Below are positions 1 through 5,505 of a stretch of 7,186 bases of DNA, one piece after another. Numbering within the stretch: position 1 is the first letter of the stretch; every line of letters starts with the position of its first letter. Source of the DNA: Gemmataceae bacterium (GTDB taxonomy: Bacteria > Planctomycetota > Planctomycetia > Gemmatales > Gemmataceae). Position numbers and translations under genes: made by a program. Under the pieces are notes generated by a model, which was given only the letters and a program-made list of their open reading frames with translations, made no database searches and was not told where the DNA came from. Where the stretch lies: contig CANJKY010000177.1 in the NCBI GenBank assembly GCA_947474875.1, positions 1 to 7,186 on the forward strand, written 5' to 3'.

Positions 1-171
1 ACCGTCTCCGCCGGGCAAGAAGTCGAAGTCGTCCTGGCCCTGCCGTGGGGCCGGAACTTTCGGCTCGTCGCCGATGTGGTCTGGTGTGCCGTGCGGGACC
101 AGGCGACCTACTGGGCCGGGCTCAAGCTCCGGCACCCCCTCACATATGCGGAGCTGAGGGAGCTGGTGTAG
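1..171 (+). CDS. PilZ-like domain protein, C-terminal fragment
   Basis: Frame 1 is open from the left edge to a TAG at 169-171 and gives 56 residues; the start lies outside the window. The fragment alternates hydrophobic and charged residues in a beta pattern: an Ala-Gly-Gln turn, a strand ending LALPWG, a strand with VADVVW, then YWAGLKL near the end. A V-x-V-V-W strand followed by an aromatic-x-G-L-K-hydrophobic strand is how PilZ domains, which often bind cyclic-di-GMP, usually finish. The diagnostic ligand-binding part (RxxxR and D/NxSxxG) would lie upstream and cannot be checked. The reading frame is convincing and the family name is an inference from a short piece. Two hairpins downstream separate it from the next gene, so it probably belongs to another transcription unit. 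Confidence 0.5.
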   Translation, partial: TVSAGQEVEVVLALPWGRNFRLVADVVWCAVRDQATYWAGLKLRHPLTYAELRELV

Positions 172-228
172 CCGGCCGCAGGTGAGAAAAGCACACGCCG
201 CGCCCGTCGGGCCGGCCGAGCGAACCAC

Positions 229-251
229 GCCGGTCGCATTCCGCGACCGGC
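229..251 (+). promoter_or_regulatory. Perfect 9-bp hairpin, upstream member of a pair
   Basis: GCCGGTCGC (229-237) pairs perfectly with GCGACCGGC (243-251) around the 5-nt loop ATTCC. It lies 57 nt after the PilZ-like stop and is followed after 7 nt by a second hairpin. No T-run follows, so it is not a classical intrinsic terminator. It may end the upstream transcript, protect an mRNA end, or belong to the leader of the gene at 300. Confidence 0.5.
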
Positions 252-258
252 AGAGGAC

Positions 259-280
259 GAGGCGGGTTTCGACCCGCCTC
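259..280 (+). promoter_or_regulatory. Perfect 9-bp hairpin with TTCG loop before the 300-725 gene
   Basis: GAGGCGGGT (259-267) pairs with ACCCGCCTC (272-280) around the tetraloop TTCG (UUCG in RNA, a stabilising loop type, although here closed by U-A and not the optimal C-G). It ends 8 nt before the AGGAGG ribosome binding site at 289-294. In a transcript running into the next gene it would sit directly against the ribosome landing site. There is no downstream T-run. Confidence 0.5.
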
Positions 281-299
281 CCACAACGAGGAGGTTCAG

Positions 300-725
300 A
301 TGCGGACGATCTTCGGACTGGCCCTGGCGGGGCTGATCGGCGTTTTGGCGGTCCCTACTGTGCGTGCGGACGACCACAAGGGGCCGCACAAGGGGATCGT
401 GGTCGAGTGGGGCGAGGAGGAGTACCACCCGGAGATCGTGGTGGACAAGGCGGCCGGGACGGTAACGGTCTACGTGTACGGCAACCACGACGACCTGCAC
501 AAGAAGAAGCTCAAGGCGATCGACTCGAAGAGCCTGACGCTCGTCCTGAAGACGTCGCCGACGGCGACGACCGTCAAGCTCGAACCGGCCCCGGAGAAGG
601 ACGACCCGAAGGGGTCGTCCACCAAGTTCACCGCGACGAACGATGTGTTCAAGAAGGAGCTGAAGTGGGAGGGCACGATCAGCGGTAAGGTCGGCACCAA
701 ACCGTACTCGGGCGACTTTAAGTAG
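300..725 (+). CDS. Small secreted protein with VEWGEEEYHPE motif, function unknown
   Basis: This encodes 141 residues. The ATG at 300 has an AGGAGG at 289-294 with 5 nt spacing, which fixes the start. Residues 1-23 form a Sec signal peptide (Arg at 2, hydrophobic core 4-18, likely cleavage after VRA), so the product is exported. The mature protein opens with DDHKGPHKG, then VVEWGEEEYHPE (residues 34-45), followed by alternating beta-type strands and a TISGKVGTKPYSGDF ending. From memory, similar small exported proteins with a His/Gly start and an EWG...YH motif occur in planctomycetes, some near metal efflux genes; I could not verify this. His26, His30, His43 and nearby acidic residues could bind metal ions, but no known metal site is recognisable. 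The next gene is 100 nt downstream, past a terminator-like hairpin. I assign no enzymatic function. Confidence 0.85.
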   Translation: MRTIFGLALAGLIGVLAVPTVRADDHKGPHKGIVVEWGEEEYHPEIVVDKAAGTVTVYVYGNHDDLHKKKLKAIDSKSLTLVLKTSPTATTVKLEPAPEKDDPKGSSTKFTATNDVFKKELKWEGTISGKVGTKPYSGDFK

Positions 726-740
726 CCGCGAGCCGTCTTT

Positions 741-768
741 GCCCGCGCGGCCGACACCCCGCGCGGGC
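741..768 (+). terminator. Terminator-like hairpin after the 300-725 gene
   Basis: GCCCGCGCGG (741-750) pairs perfectly over 10 bp with CCGCGCGGGC (759-768) around an 8-nt loop. It begins 15 nt after the TAG of the secreted protein gene. Only a short, mixed pyrimidine stretch (GTTCTCC) follows, so termination would rest on stem strength, with little help from a U-tract. It may separate this gene from the His-rich gene at 826, or act as a partial terminator. Confidence 0.55.
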
Positions 769-825
769 GTTCTCCGCTCGCCCCACCTGTTCGGTCTTCG
801 AGACTCAAACTCTGAGAGGTCAGGT

Positions 826-1554
826 ATGAAACGCCTATTCACTCTCGCCTCCGCCGCGGCCGCTGTGCTGGCCGGTGGGACTGTGGCTCAAGCCCAGCAC
901 GGCCACGCCCACGGGCATGTGAGCGGGCACGGCGGCGTCAGCCACAGCGGCTACTCGCACGGCGGTTACGGACACAGCGGCTACGGGCACGGGGGATATG
1001 TTCACGGCGGGTACGGCTATTACGGGCACGTTCACGGGCACATCCACGCCCTCCCGCTGGGCGGCTACTACGGGATGGGCACTCCGTACACCTACCAATC
1101 CGGAGCGTCTTACCCGGCGTACCCCTACCCGCCGGTCGTATCGGCCCCTGTCGTAACGGCCCCACTCGTCCAACCCGCCGTCGTCATCTCACCGCCCGTC
1201 GTCACCCCGGCTGAAGCGGTCACGTCCTCCACCTCACTCAAGTCGAACGTCATCCCGCCCTACACCGGCCTCGGCGTCACGCTCCGCCTGCCGGCCGAGT
1301 ACCCGGGGCCCGTGTACGTCCACGTTGACAGGCGGGAGGTCGAGATCAAGCCCGGCACCGAGGTGGTGCTGAAGGACAAGCCCGTCTACCGCGTCGAGTT
1401 CGACCGCGGCGGGGAGTTCGGCACCTCGTCAAGCGACATCACCGAAGGGATTTACAGGTTCAAGGTGGCAGACAAAGGCTGGTTCCTCGTGCCCGACGAT
1501 GCGGCGGCCGGGGGCGTGCGGCGTAATGCACTACCGGGCGAGCCGAAGAAGTAA
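826..1554 (+). CDS. Secreted His/Gly/Tyr-rich protein with planctomycete-type C-terminal domain
   Basis: This encodes 242 residues. The ATG at 826 is chosen over in-frame upstream codons because GAGAGG (814-819) lies 6 nt before it and the product then begins with a clean signal peptide (KR at 2-3, hydrophobic 4-17, AQA cleavage near residue 23). Residues 25-74 contain 14 histidines in an almost pure H/G/Y/S context, including five tandem H-(S/G)-G-Y-x units (40-64) and a closing HVHGHIH. A Tyr/Pro/Val-rich low-complexity linker follows (about 78-142). The folded C-terminal part (about 160-235) has LGVTLRLPAEY, VEFDRGGEFGT and GIYRFKVADKGWFLV; I recall similar DRGG...G-x-Y-x-F...GW domains from planctomycete secreted proteins, but know no function. 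The His-rich segment may bind Zn, Ni, Cu or similar ions outside the cytoplasm. This is supported by the nearby CDF and P1B-ATPase genes but is not shown. The next gene starts 42 nt downstream on the same strand. Confidence 0.85.
   Translation: MKRLFTLASAAAAVLAGGTVAQAQHGHAHGHVSGHGGVSHSGYSHGGYGHSGYGHGGYVHGGYGYYGHVHGHIHALPLGGYYGMGTPYTYQSGASYPAYPYPPVVSAPVVTAPLVQPAVVISPPVVTPAEAVTSSTSLKSNVIPPYTGLGVTLRLPAEYPGPVYVHVDRREVEIKPGTEVVLKDKPVYRVEFDRGGEFGTSSSDITEGIYRFKVADKGWFLVPDDAAAGGVRRNALPGEPKK
943..1017 (+). repeat. Five tandem 15-bp units encoding H-(S/G)-G-Y-x
   Basis: An imperfect 15-bp in-frame repeat inside the His-rich gene. Each unit starts with a CAC histidine codon followed by (AGC/GGC)-GG-TAC-type codons, giving HSGYS, HGGYG, HSGYG, HGGYV and HGGYG. 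Unit number could vary between strains by slippage without shifting the frame. Confidence 0.8.
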
Positions 1555-1584
1555 TCCGGTGCATGCCGCATACGGCCCGTGATG

Positions 1585-1590
1585 AGGAGG
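1585..1590 (+). promoter_or_regulatory. Ribosome binding site deciding the start at 1597
   Basis: AGGAGG sits 6 nt before the ATG at 1597. The in-frame GTG at 1579 and ATG at 1582 lie upstream of this element and have no comparable site, so 1597 is the preferred start of the small membrane protein. Confidence 0.65.
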
Positions 1591-1596
1591 TGCGCT

Positions 1597-1785
1597 ATGG
1601 CGGGATGCTGCGGGCGGGATGGCGGGTCGCGGTGGGTCGGCGTGACCGTCTGGGTTCTGACCGGTCTCGTCCTGCTCGGCGTCTGGATCGCCCGTCAGGG
1701 CGGCCCGGCTGATCCGGAACAACCTTCCCGGCCGGCCGGGCCTATGACGGTAGCCCCGTCCGTAACGCCGTCGGGGGGAGAATGA
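1597..1785 (+). CDS. Small single-helix membrane protein, translationally coupled to the fusion protein
   Basis: This encodes 62 residues. The N-terminus is short and contains a Cys pair (MAGCCGRDGG). One hydrophobic helix follows at about residues 13-33 (WVGVTVWVLTGLVLLGVWIA), then a 29-residue Pro/Ser/Gly-rich tail. There is no export signal cleavage motif, so it is probably a membrane-anchored peptide. Its TGA (1783-1785) overlaps the ATG of the next gene (1782-1784) as ATGA, which normally means coupled translation and fairly fixed stoichiometry. It may therefore be an accessory subunit of the fusion protein. I recognise no family. It could also be a small upstream cistron whose main role is to deliver ribosomes to the large gene. 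Its good ribosome binding site and clear membrane segment argue that it is real. Confidence 0.65.
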   Translation: MAGCCGRDGGSRWVGVTVWVLTGLVLLGVWIARQGGPADPEQPSRPAGPMTVAPSVTPSGGE

Positions 1786-4160
1786 GCGACGCCACTCATC
1801 GGGCAGACGCGGGGGTGGGAGCTGGCCCGCGCCCGGCCCTCGTCTATGTCCTGTTCTTCCTGTCGGGGGTCGCCACGCTCGTCTACGAGGCGTCGTGGTC
1901 CCGCCTGGTCGGGCAGGCGGTCGGCCAGACGGCAGAGGCGGCGGCGGTCGTTCTGGCCGCCTGCTTCACCGGGATGGCGGTCGGTCAACTCCTCGGCGGG
2001 CGGCTCGCCCGGCGGGTGTCGCCCCTACTCGGCTACGGCGTGGCGGAGCTGCTCGCGGCGGCGTGGGCGTGCCTCGTTCCCGCCGTCCTGAACTGGGTCG
2101 GCTCGCCCGCCGAGGCGGGAGAGCGGGACTTGTTTCGCGGCTCGGCCGGCGGCCGGGCGGGGTGGTGTTTCGTGACCCTGCTCCCGGCCGCGATCCCGCT
2201 GGGAGCGACCCTGCCGCTGGTGGTGGAGTGCCTACTGACCCCAAGCGGCACCCGGCGGCGAGGCCCCCTCGCCTACGGGCTGAACACCGCCGGCGGGCTG
2301 GTCGGGATCGTCGCGGCCTCCGCGGTTCTTCTCGTCGCCGTGGGGGTGCAGGCCAGTTCTTTCCTGGCCGCCGTGGTCTCGGCGGCGTGCGGGCTGGTCG
2401 CCTGCATGGCGGCACCCACCCGGCATCGGGCGAACGCGCTTGGGGAGGTGGATGTCACTACGACCCGAACGGACGGGTCGTCGGCGTGGTTGACCCTGGC
2501 GGCGGTCTCCGGGTTCGGCGTGCTGGGCTTGGAGGTGCTCTACACCCGCATGTTCTCGCTCGTCTTCCACAACAGCGTGTACACGTTTGGGGCCGTCGTC
2601 GCCGCCTTCCTCCTCGCGCTGAGCGTCGGGGCGATCCTCGCCGGTCGACTCGCCCGGCGGTACCCTCTCCGCCGAATCGTGGCGGCGTCTTTGTCGCTCG
2701 GTGGATTCGCCCTGGCCCTGTCCGTCGCCGCCTTCCCGCGGACGACGGGGCTGAGCTACTTCTCGTCCGGGGAGACGTTTGCCGGCTACCTCGCCGGGGT
2801 GTTCGGCCTGGTCGCGGTCTTCGTGCTCCCGCCCGTCCTTCTCCTGGGCATGACCCTCCCGGCTGCCATCGAGGTGGCGGGCGGCGGCCGGGCGGTCGGG
2901 CGTGTAACGGCGGTCAACACCCTGGCCGGGGCCGCGGGGGCGATCGCGGCCGGCTTCCTCTTGCCGCCGCTTGTCGGGCTGTGGGCGGCGTTCGGGGGGC
3001 TCGTCCTCCTGTTCGCACTCGCCGGGGCGGTCCTCTTCGTTCGAGGAGGGAGCGTGAGACTTGCTACCGGTGTCGTTGCGACGACGGGCGGGCTAACCGC
3101 TCTGTTGGTCGCGGGGCCGCCGGAGCCGGACGCCGATGCCGAACTGGTGCGACGGTGGGAGAGCGCTTACGGGTGGGTCGATGTCGTCCGCGCGCCCCGG
3201 ACGGGGTCGCTCGCGGTGAGGCAGAACCTGCACTACCGGCACGGCTCGACGGCGTTCGCGGTCCGGGAGTACCGGCAGGGTCGCCTGCCGCTCCTCCTCC
3301 ACCCGCGGCCCGGCGAGGTCGCCTTCCTCGGGCTAGGGACGGGGCTGACGGCCGCCCCGGCGGTCGTCGATCCGGACGTGGAGCGGGCGGTCGTCGTCGA
3401 GCTGATCCCCGAAGTCGTCGAGGCGGCCCGGCTGCTGGCGGAGTTCAACCTGGGGGTAGTTGATCACCCCAAGGTCGAAGTCCACACTGACGACGCCCGG
3501 CATTATCTGCTCCGCACGACCCGCCGGTTCGACGTGATCGTCTCCGACCTGTTCGTGCCGTGGGAGAGCCGGACGGGCTACCTCTACACCGCCGAGTTCT
3601 ACCAGACCGTGCGACGCCGGCTGAACGACGACGGCGGGTTATTCTGCCAGTGGCTCGCCCTGTACCAGCTCGGCCCCGCGGAGTTCGAGCTGATCGCGGA
3701 CAGCTTCGCGTCCGCCTTCCCGCACGCGACGATCTGGTGGGGGCAGTACAGCGCCACGTACCCCATCGTCGCCCTCGTCGGCAGCGAGCGGCCGCTCGCC
3801 GCTGCCCCCGCTCGCCTCGAAGACCGCCTGGCCGCACTCAACGCCCTGCCCGGCGGCCCCGACCCCGACCTGCGAACTCGGTCGGACCTGCCCGCCCTCT
3901 ACCTCGGGGACTGGCCCCGCGACCCGGCCCGCCGGCTGAACACCGACGAACACCCCCGGCTGGAATTTGCCGCCCCGGTCAGTCACCGCGCGGGGCGAAC
4001 GCTCTCGGGAACAGCCCTTCGGGAATACTTCGACCGGGTTCTGGCCCGGCTGCCGTCTGGCGGGGTGTGGCTCGACGCGGACGCCGACCCGCTCGTGCGA
4101 GACGCTGAGCGGCGGCGGGCCGTCCAGCGGCTGAGCCTGTTCGGCGATGTGCCGCCGTGA
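1782..4160 (+). CDS. Fused MFS-like transporter / spermidine synthase-like protein
   Basis: This encodes 792 residues. Residues about 19-445 are polytopic, with 11 or more hydrophobic segments. Two halves are related: SGVATLVYEASWSR (from 28) to GRLARR (73-78) aligns without gaps to SGFGVLGLEVLYTR (from 243) to GRLARR (288-293), an offset of 215 residues. The C-terminal part (about 455-690) is a Rossmann methyltransferase-like fold of the spermidine synthase type: GLGTG at 517-521 (cofactor loop), E540 after strand 2 (expected to hold the ribose), DDAR at 570-573, and VSDLFVPW at 587-594 with D589 in the catalytic Asp position. The second Asp of the usual D-x-x-D is V592, so canonical putrescine binding is doubtful. 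Such fusions are known in bacteria, but their substrate is generally not established. The start codon overlaps the stop of the small membrane gene; a G-run lies only 1-8 nt upstream, so initiation probably depends on coupling. The CDF gene follows after 114 nt. Confidence 0.9.
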   Translation: MSDATHRADAGVGAGPRPALVYVLFFLSGVATLVYEASWSRLVGQAVGQTAEAAAVVLAACFTGMAVGQLLGGRLARRVSPLLGYGVAELLAAAWACLVPAVLNWVGSPAEAGERDLFRGSAGGRAGWCFVTLLPAAIPLGATLPLVVECLLTPSGTRRRGPLAYGLNTAGGLVGIVAASAVLLVAVGVQASSFLAAVVSAACGLVACMAAPTRHRANALGEVDVTTTRTDGSSAWLTLAAVSGFGVLGLEVLYTRMFSLVFHNSVYTFGAVVAAFLLALSVGAILAGRLARRYPLRRIVAASLSLGGFALALSVAAFPRTTGLSYFSSGETFAGYLAGVFGLVAVFVLPPVLLLGMTLPAAIEVAGGGRAVGRVTAVNTLAGAAGAIAAGFLLPPLVGLWAAFGGLVLLFALAGAVLFVRGGSVRLATGVVATTGGLTALLVAGPPEPDADAELVRRWESAYGWVDVVRAPRTGSLAVRQNLHYRHGSTAFAVREYRQGRLPLLLHPRPGEVAFLGLGTGLTAAPAVVDPDVERAVVVELIPEVVEAARLLAEFNLGVVDHPKVEVHTDDARHYLLRTTRRFDVIVSDLFVPWESRTGYLYTAEFYQTVRRRLNDDGGLFCQWLALYQLGPAEFELIADSFASAFPHATIWWGQYSATYPIVALVGSERPLAAAPARLEDRLAALNALPGGPDPDLRTRSDLPALYLGDWPRDPARRLNTDEHPRLEFAAPVSHRAGRTLSGTALREYFDRVLARLPSGGVWLDADADPLVRDAERRRAVQRLSLFGDVPP

Positions 4161-4274
4161 GGGTGCGGGTGCTCATGCTGTTCGGACCCGGCCTTCGTGA
4201 TAGGGTCGCGCGAGCGGACATCAACGACACCGGCACGCCGATGGCCGCCCGCTTGCAACACCGAGGAAGTGCGC

Positions 4275-5156
4275 ATGGAACAACTCTCCGTCACCGCGAA
4301 GAACCGCCGAACGCTGTGGGTCGTGTTCGGGCTGACGTTCACCTACTTCCTCGTCGAGGTGGTCGGCGGCCTGGTCACAAACAGCTTGGCACTGCTTGCC
4401 GACGCCGCCCACATGCTGACCGACGTTGGCGGCCTCGGCCTCGCCCTGTTTGCCGCGTGGATGTCGTCCAAGCCGGCCACACCCGGTCGCACCTACGGCT
4501 ACTACCGGGTGGAGATCCTCGCCGCCCTGGCCAACGCGGTCGTGCTGTTCCTCATGTCCTTCTTCATCCTGTTCGAGGCCTACCGCCGGTTCCGCGAGCC
4601 GCCCGAAGTCTCCAGCCTGCCGATGATGGCCGTCGCCGGGGTCGGGTTCGTGGTCAACGTCATCGGCATCCTGATGCTGCGAAAGGCGTCGAGCGAGAGC
4701 CTCAACATGAAGGGGGCGTACCTCGAGGTGGTCGGTGACCTGCTCGGCTCGGTCGGGGTGCTGATCGCCGGCGTGGTCATGCTCACCACCGGGTGGTGGT
4801 ACGCGGACCCGCTCTTTAGCGTCGTCATCGGCCTGTTCATCCTGCCCCGGACCTGGAGCCTCCTGTCCGACGCCGTGGGCGTCCTCCTCGAAGGAACGCC
4901 GGCCGGCATCGACCTGGCCGCCGTGCGCGACGCCATTGGCAAGGTGCCCGGGGTTGTCGGCGTTCACGACCTGCACGTCTGGGCGATCACGTCAGGGGTA
5001 AATGCGCTAAGCGTCCACGTCGTGATGACCGCAGGGGAGGATCTAGGCGGGATCCTCGTGCGGGTCCGCGAGGCGGTGGCGGGAGCGTTTCCGATCTCGC
5101 ACGTCACCGTGCAGGCCGAGCCGCCCGGCTTCGTCGAACAGGAGACGCACCTGTGA
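4275..5156 (+). CDS. Cation diffusion facilitator, CzcD/ZitB-like Zn(II)/Cd(II) exporter
   Basis: This encodes 293 residues, the usual length for the family. CDF proteins exchange cytoplasmic divalent metal for protons as dimers in the inner membrane. The ATG at 4275 is chosen because GAGGAAG (4263-4269) precedes it and the protein then begins as CDF proteins do. Six hydrophobic segments are visible in residues 13-200. The TM2 metal half-site is H46 and D50 (ADAAHMLTD), followed by the conserved GRTYGYYRVEILAALAN loop (71-87). The TM5 half-site reads E151 and D155 (YLEVVGDLLGS); many homologues have His at the first position, while I recall Glu in CzcD-type proteins. The cytoplasmic C-terminal domain starts near 205 and shows VPGVVGVHDLHVW, the typical dimer and regulatory metal region. 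There is no His-rich loop between TM4 and TM5. The gene is 114 nt after the fusion gene and ends 4 nt from the convergent lipoprotein gene. Zinc, cadmium or cobalt are the likely substrates by family; the exact ion is unknown. Confidence 0.93.
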   Translation: MEQLSVTAKNRRTLWVVFGLTFTYFLVEVVGGLVTNSLALLADAAHMLTDVGGLGLALFAAWMSSKPATPGRTYGYYRVEILAALANAVVLFLMSFFILFEAYRRFREPPEVSSLPMMAVAGVGFVVNVIGILMLRKASSESLNMKGAYLEVVGDLLGSVGVLIAGVVMLTTGWWYADPLFSVVIGLFILPRTWSLLSDAVGVLLEGTPAGIDLAAVRDAIGKVPGVVGVHDLHVWAITSGVNALSVHVVMTAGEDLGGILVRVREAVAGAFPISHVTVQAEPPGFVEQETHL

Positions 5157-5160
5157 GCCG

Positions 5161-5505
5161 TCACCGCGGGAACGGCTCGGCCTCCCGGAACTTGTACAGA
5201 GCGTCCTCGGCCCCACCCCAGTCCCCCGCCCGGGCTTTGTCGATGCACTCTTTTACCGCCTGGTGGCAGCGCTCGGACACCAGCCCATCGGCCAGCCGCT
5301 TGTCCCAGAGGGCCGCGTCCTTATCCAACTGTTTGCGGCTCTTCACCGTCACCGCCGTCAGCACCGCATCCACCACCCGGCGGTTCTGCCGGGCGTCCTC
5401 CGACGGCTTTCCGCAGCCGGCGAGGCCGAGCGAGACGCATACGAGGAGCGCCGTCGTCACCCGGCGGCAGCCCCTCCCCATGCAGGGCGTGTCAGTAGTC
5501 GTCAC
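5161..5505 (-). CDS. Small lipoprotein downstream of and overlapping the DUF1559 gene
   Basis: This encodes 114 residues from a GTG at 5505. The first part carries Arg residues and a hydrophobic stretch ending in a perfect lipobox, L28-A29-G30-C31, so the product should be lipidated on Cys31 and anchored to a membrane. The mature part is charged, mostly helical in appearance (DARQNRRVVDAVLTAVTVKSR pattern, then an ALW...AD...C..A...C segment with two Cys) and about 83 residues long. No family is recognised. The GTG start has a ribosome binding site with almost full complementarity to the 16S rRNA end (5507-5516). Its coding region overlaps the last 14 nt of the DUF1559 gene. The ATG at 5481 would also give a good signal peptide and starts 10 nt after the DUF1559 stop, but it lacks a site of its own. 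A small lipoprotein following a DUF1559 gene is an arrangement I recall from planctomycetes; its role is unknown. Confidence 0.8.
   Translation of the reverse strand: MTTTDTPCMGRGCRRVTTALLVCVSLGLAGCGKPSEDARQNRRVVDAVLTAVTVKSRKQLDKDAALWDKRLADGLVSERCHQAVKECIDKARAGDWGGAEDALYKFREAEPFPR

Noticed and set aside
739..825. N-terminal extension of the His-rich protein by 29 residues from a GTG at 739
   Set aside because: The extension would start just ahead of the terminator-like hairpin and read through it, lacks a ribosome binding site, and would bury the signal peptide. The ATG at 826 has GAGAGG in the correct place.
108..842. Minus-strand open frame of 244 codons across 108-842
   Set aside because: It runs opposite the secreted protein gene at 300-725, spans its terminator-like hairpin and reads as Arg/Leu-rich antisense sequence. 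The plus-strand gene has a signal peptide and a proper ribosome binding site.
943..1017. 15-bp tandem repeats considered as an iteron or CRISPR-like array
   Set aside because: The units are in frame, contiguous without spacers and explained by the H-(S/G)-G-Y-x peptide repeat.
1565..1576. GCCG-CATA-CGGC small hairpin between the His-rich and small membrane genes
   Set aside because: The stem is only 4 bp with no T-run, too weak to call a terminator. The 42-nt gap is consistent with read-through.
1895..3463. Plus-strand open frame of 522 codons inside the fusion gene
   Set aside because: It is a frame-shifted reading of the transporter/synthase gene with very high Arg/Gly/Pro content and no hydrophobic segments or motifs.
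4185..4207. GACCC-N13-GGGTC dyad upstream of the CDF as a possible metal-regulator site
   Set aside because: Arms of only 5 bp in GC-rich DNA, with no -35/-10 pair around it. This is within what chance would give.
4197..4274. 26-residue upstream extension of the CDF
   Set aside because: The extension is Arg/Pro/Thr-rich and unlike CDF N-termini, whereas the ATG at 4275 has a well-placed GAGGAAG.
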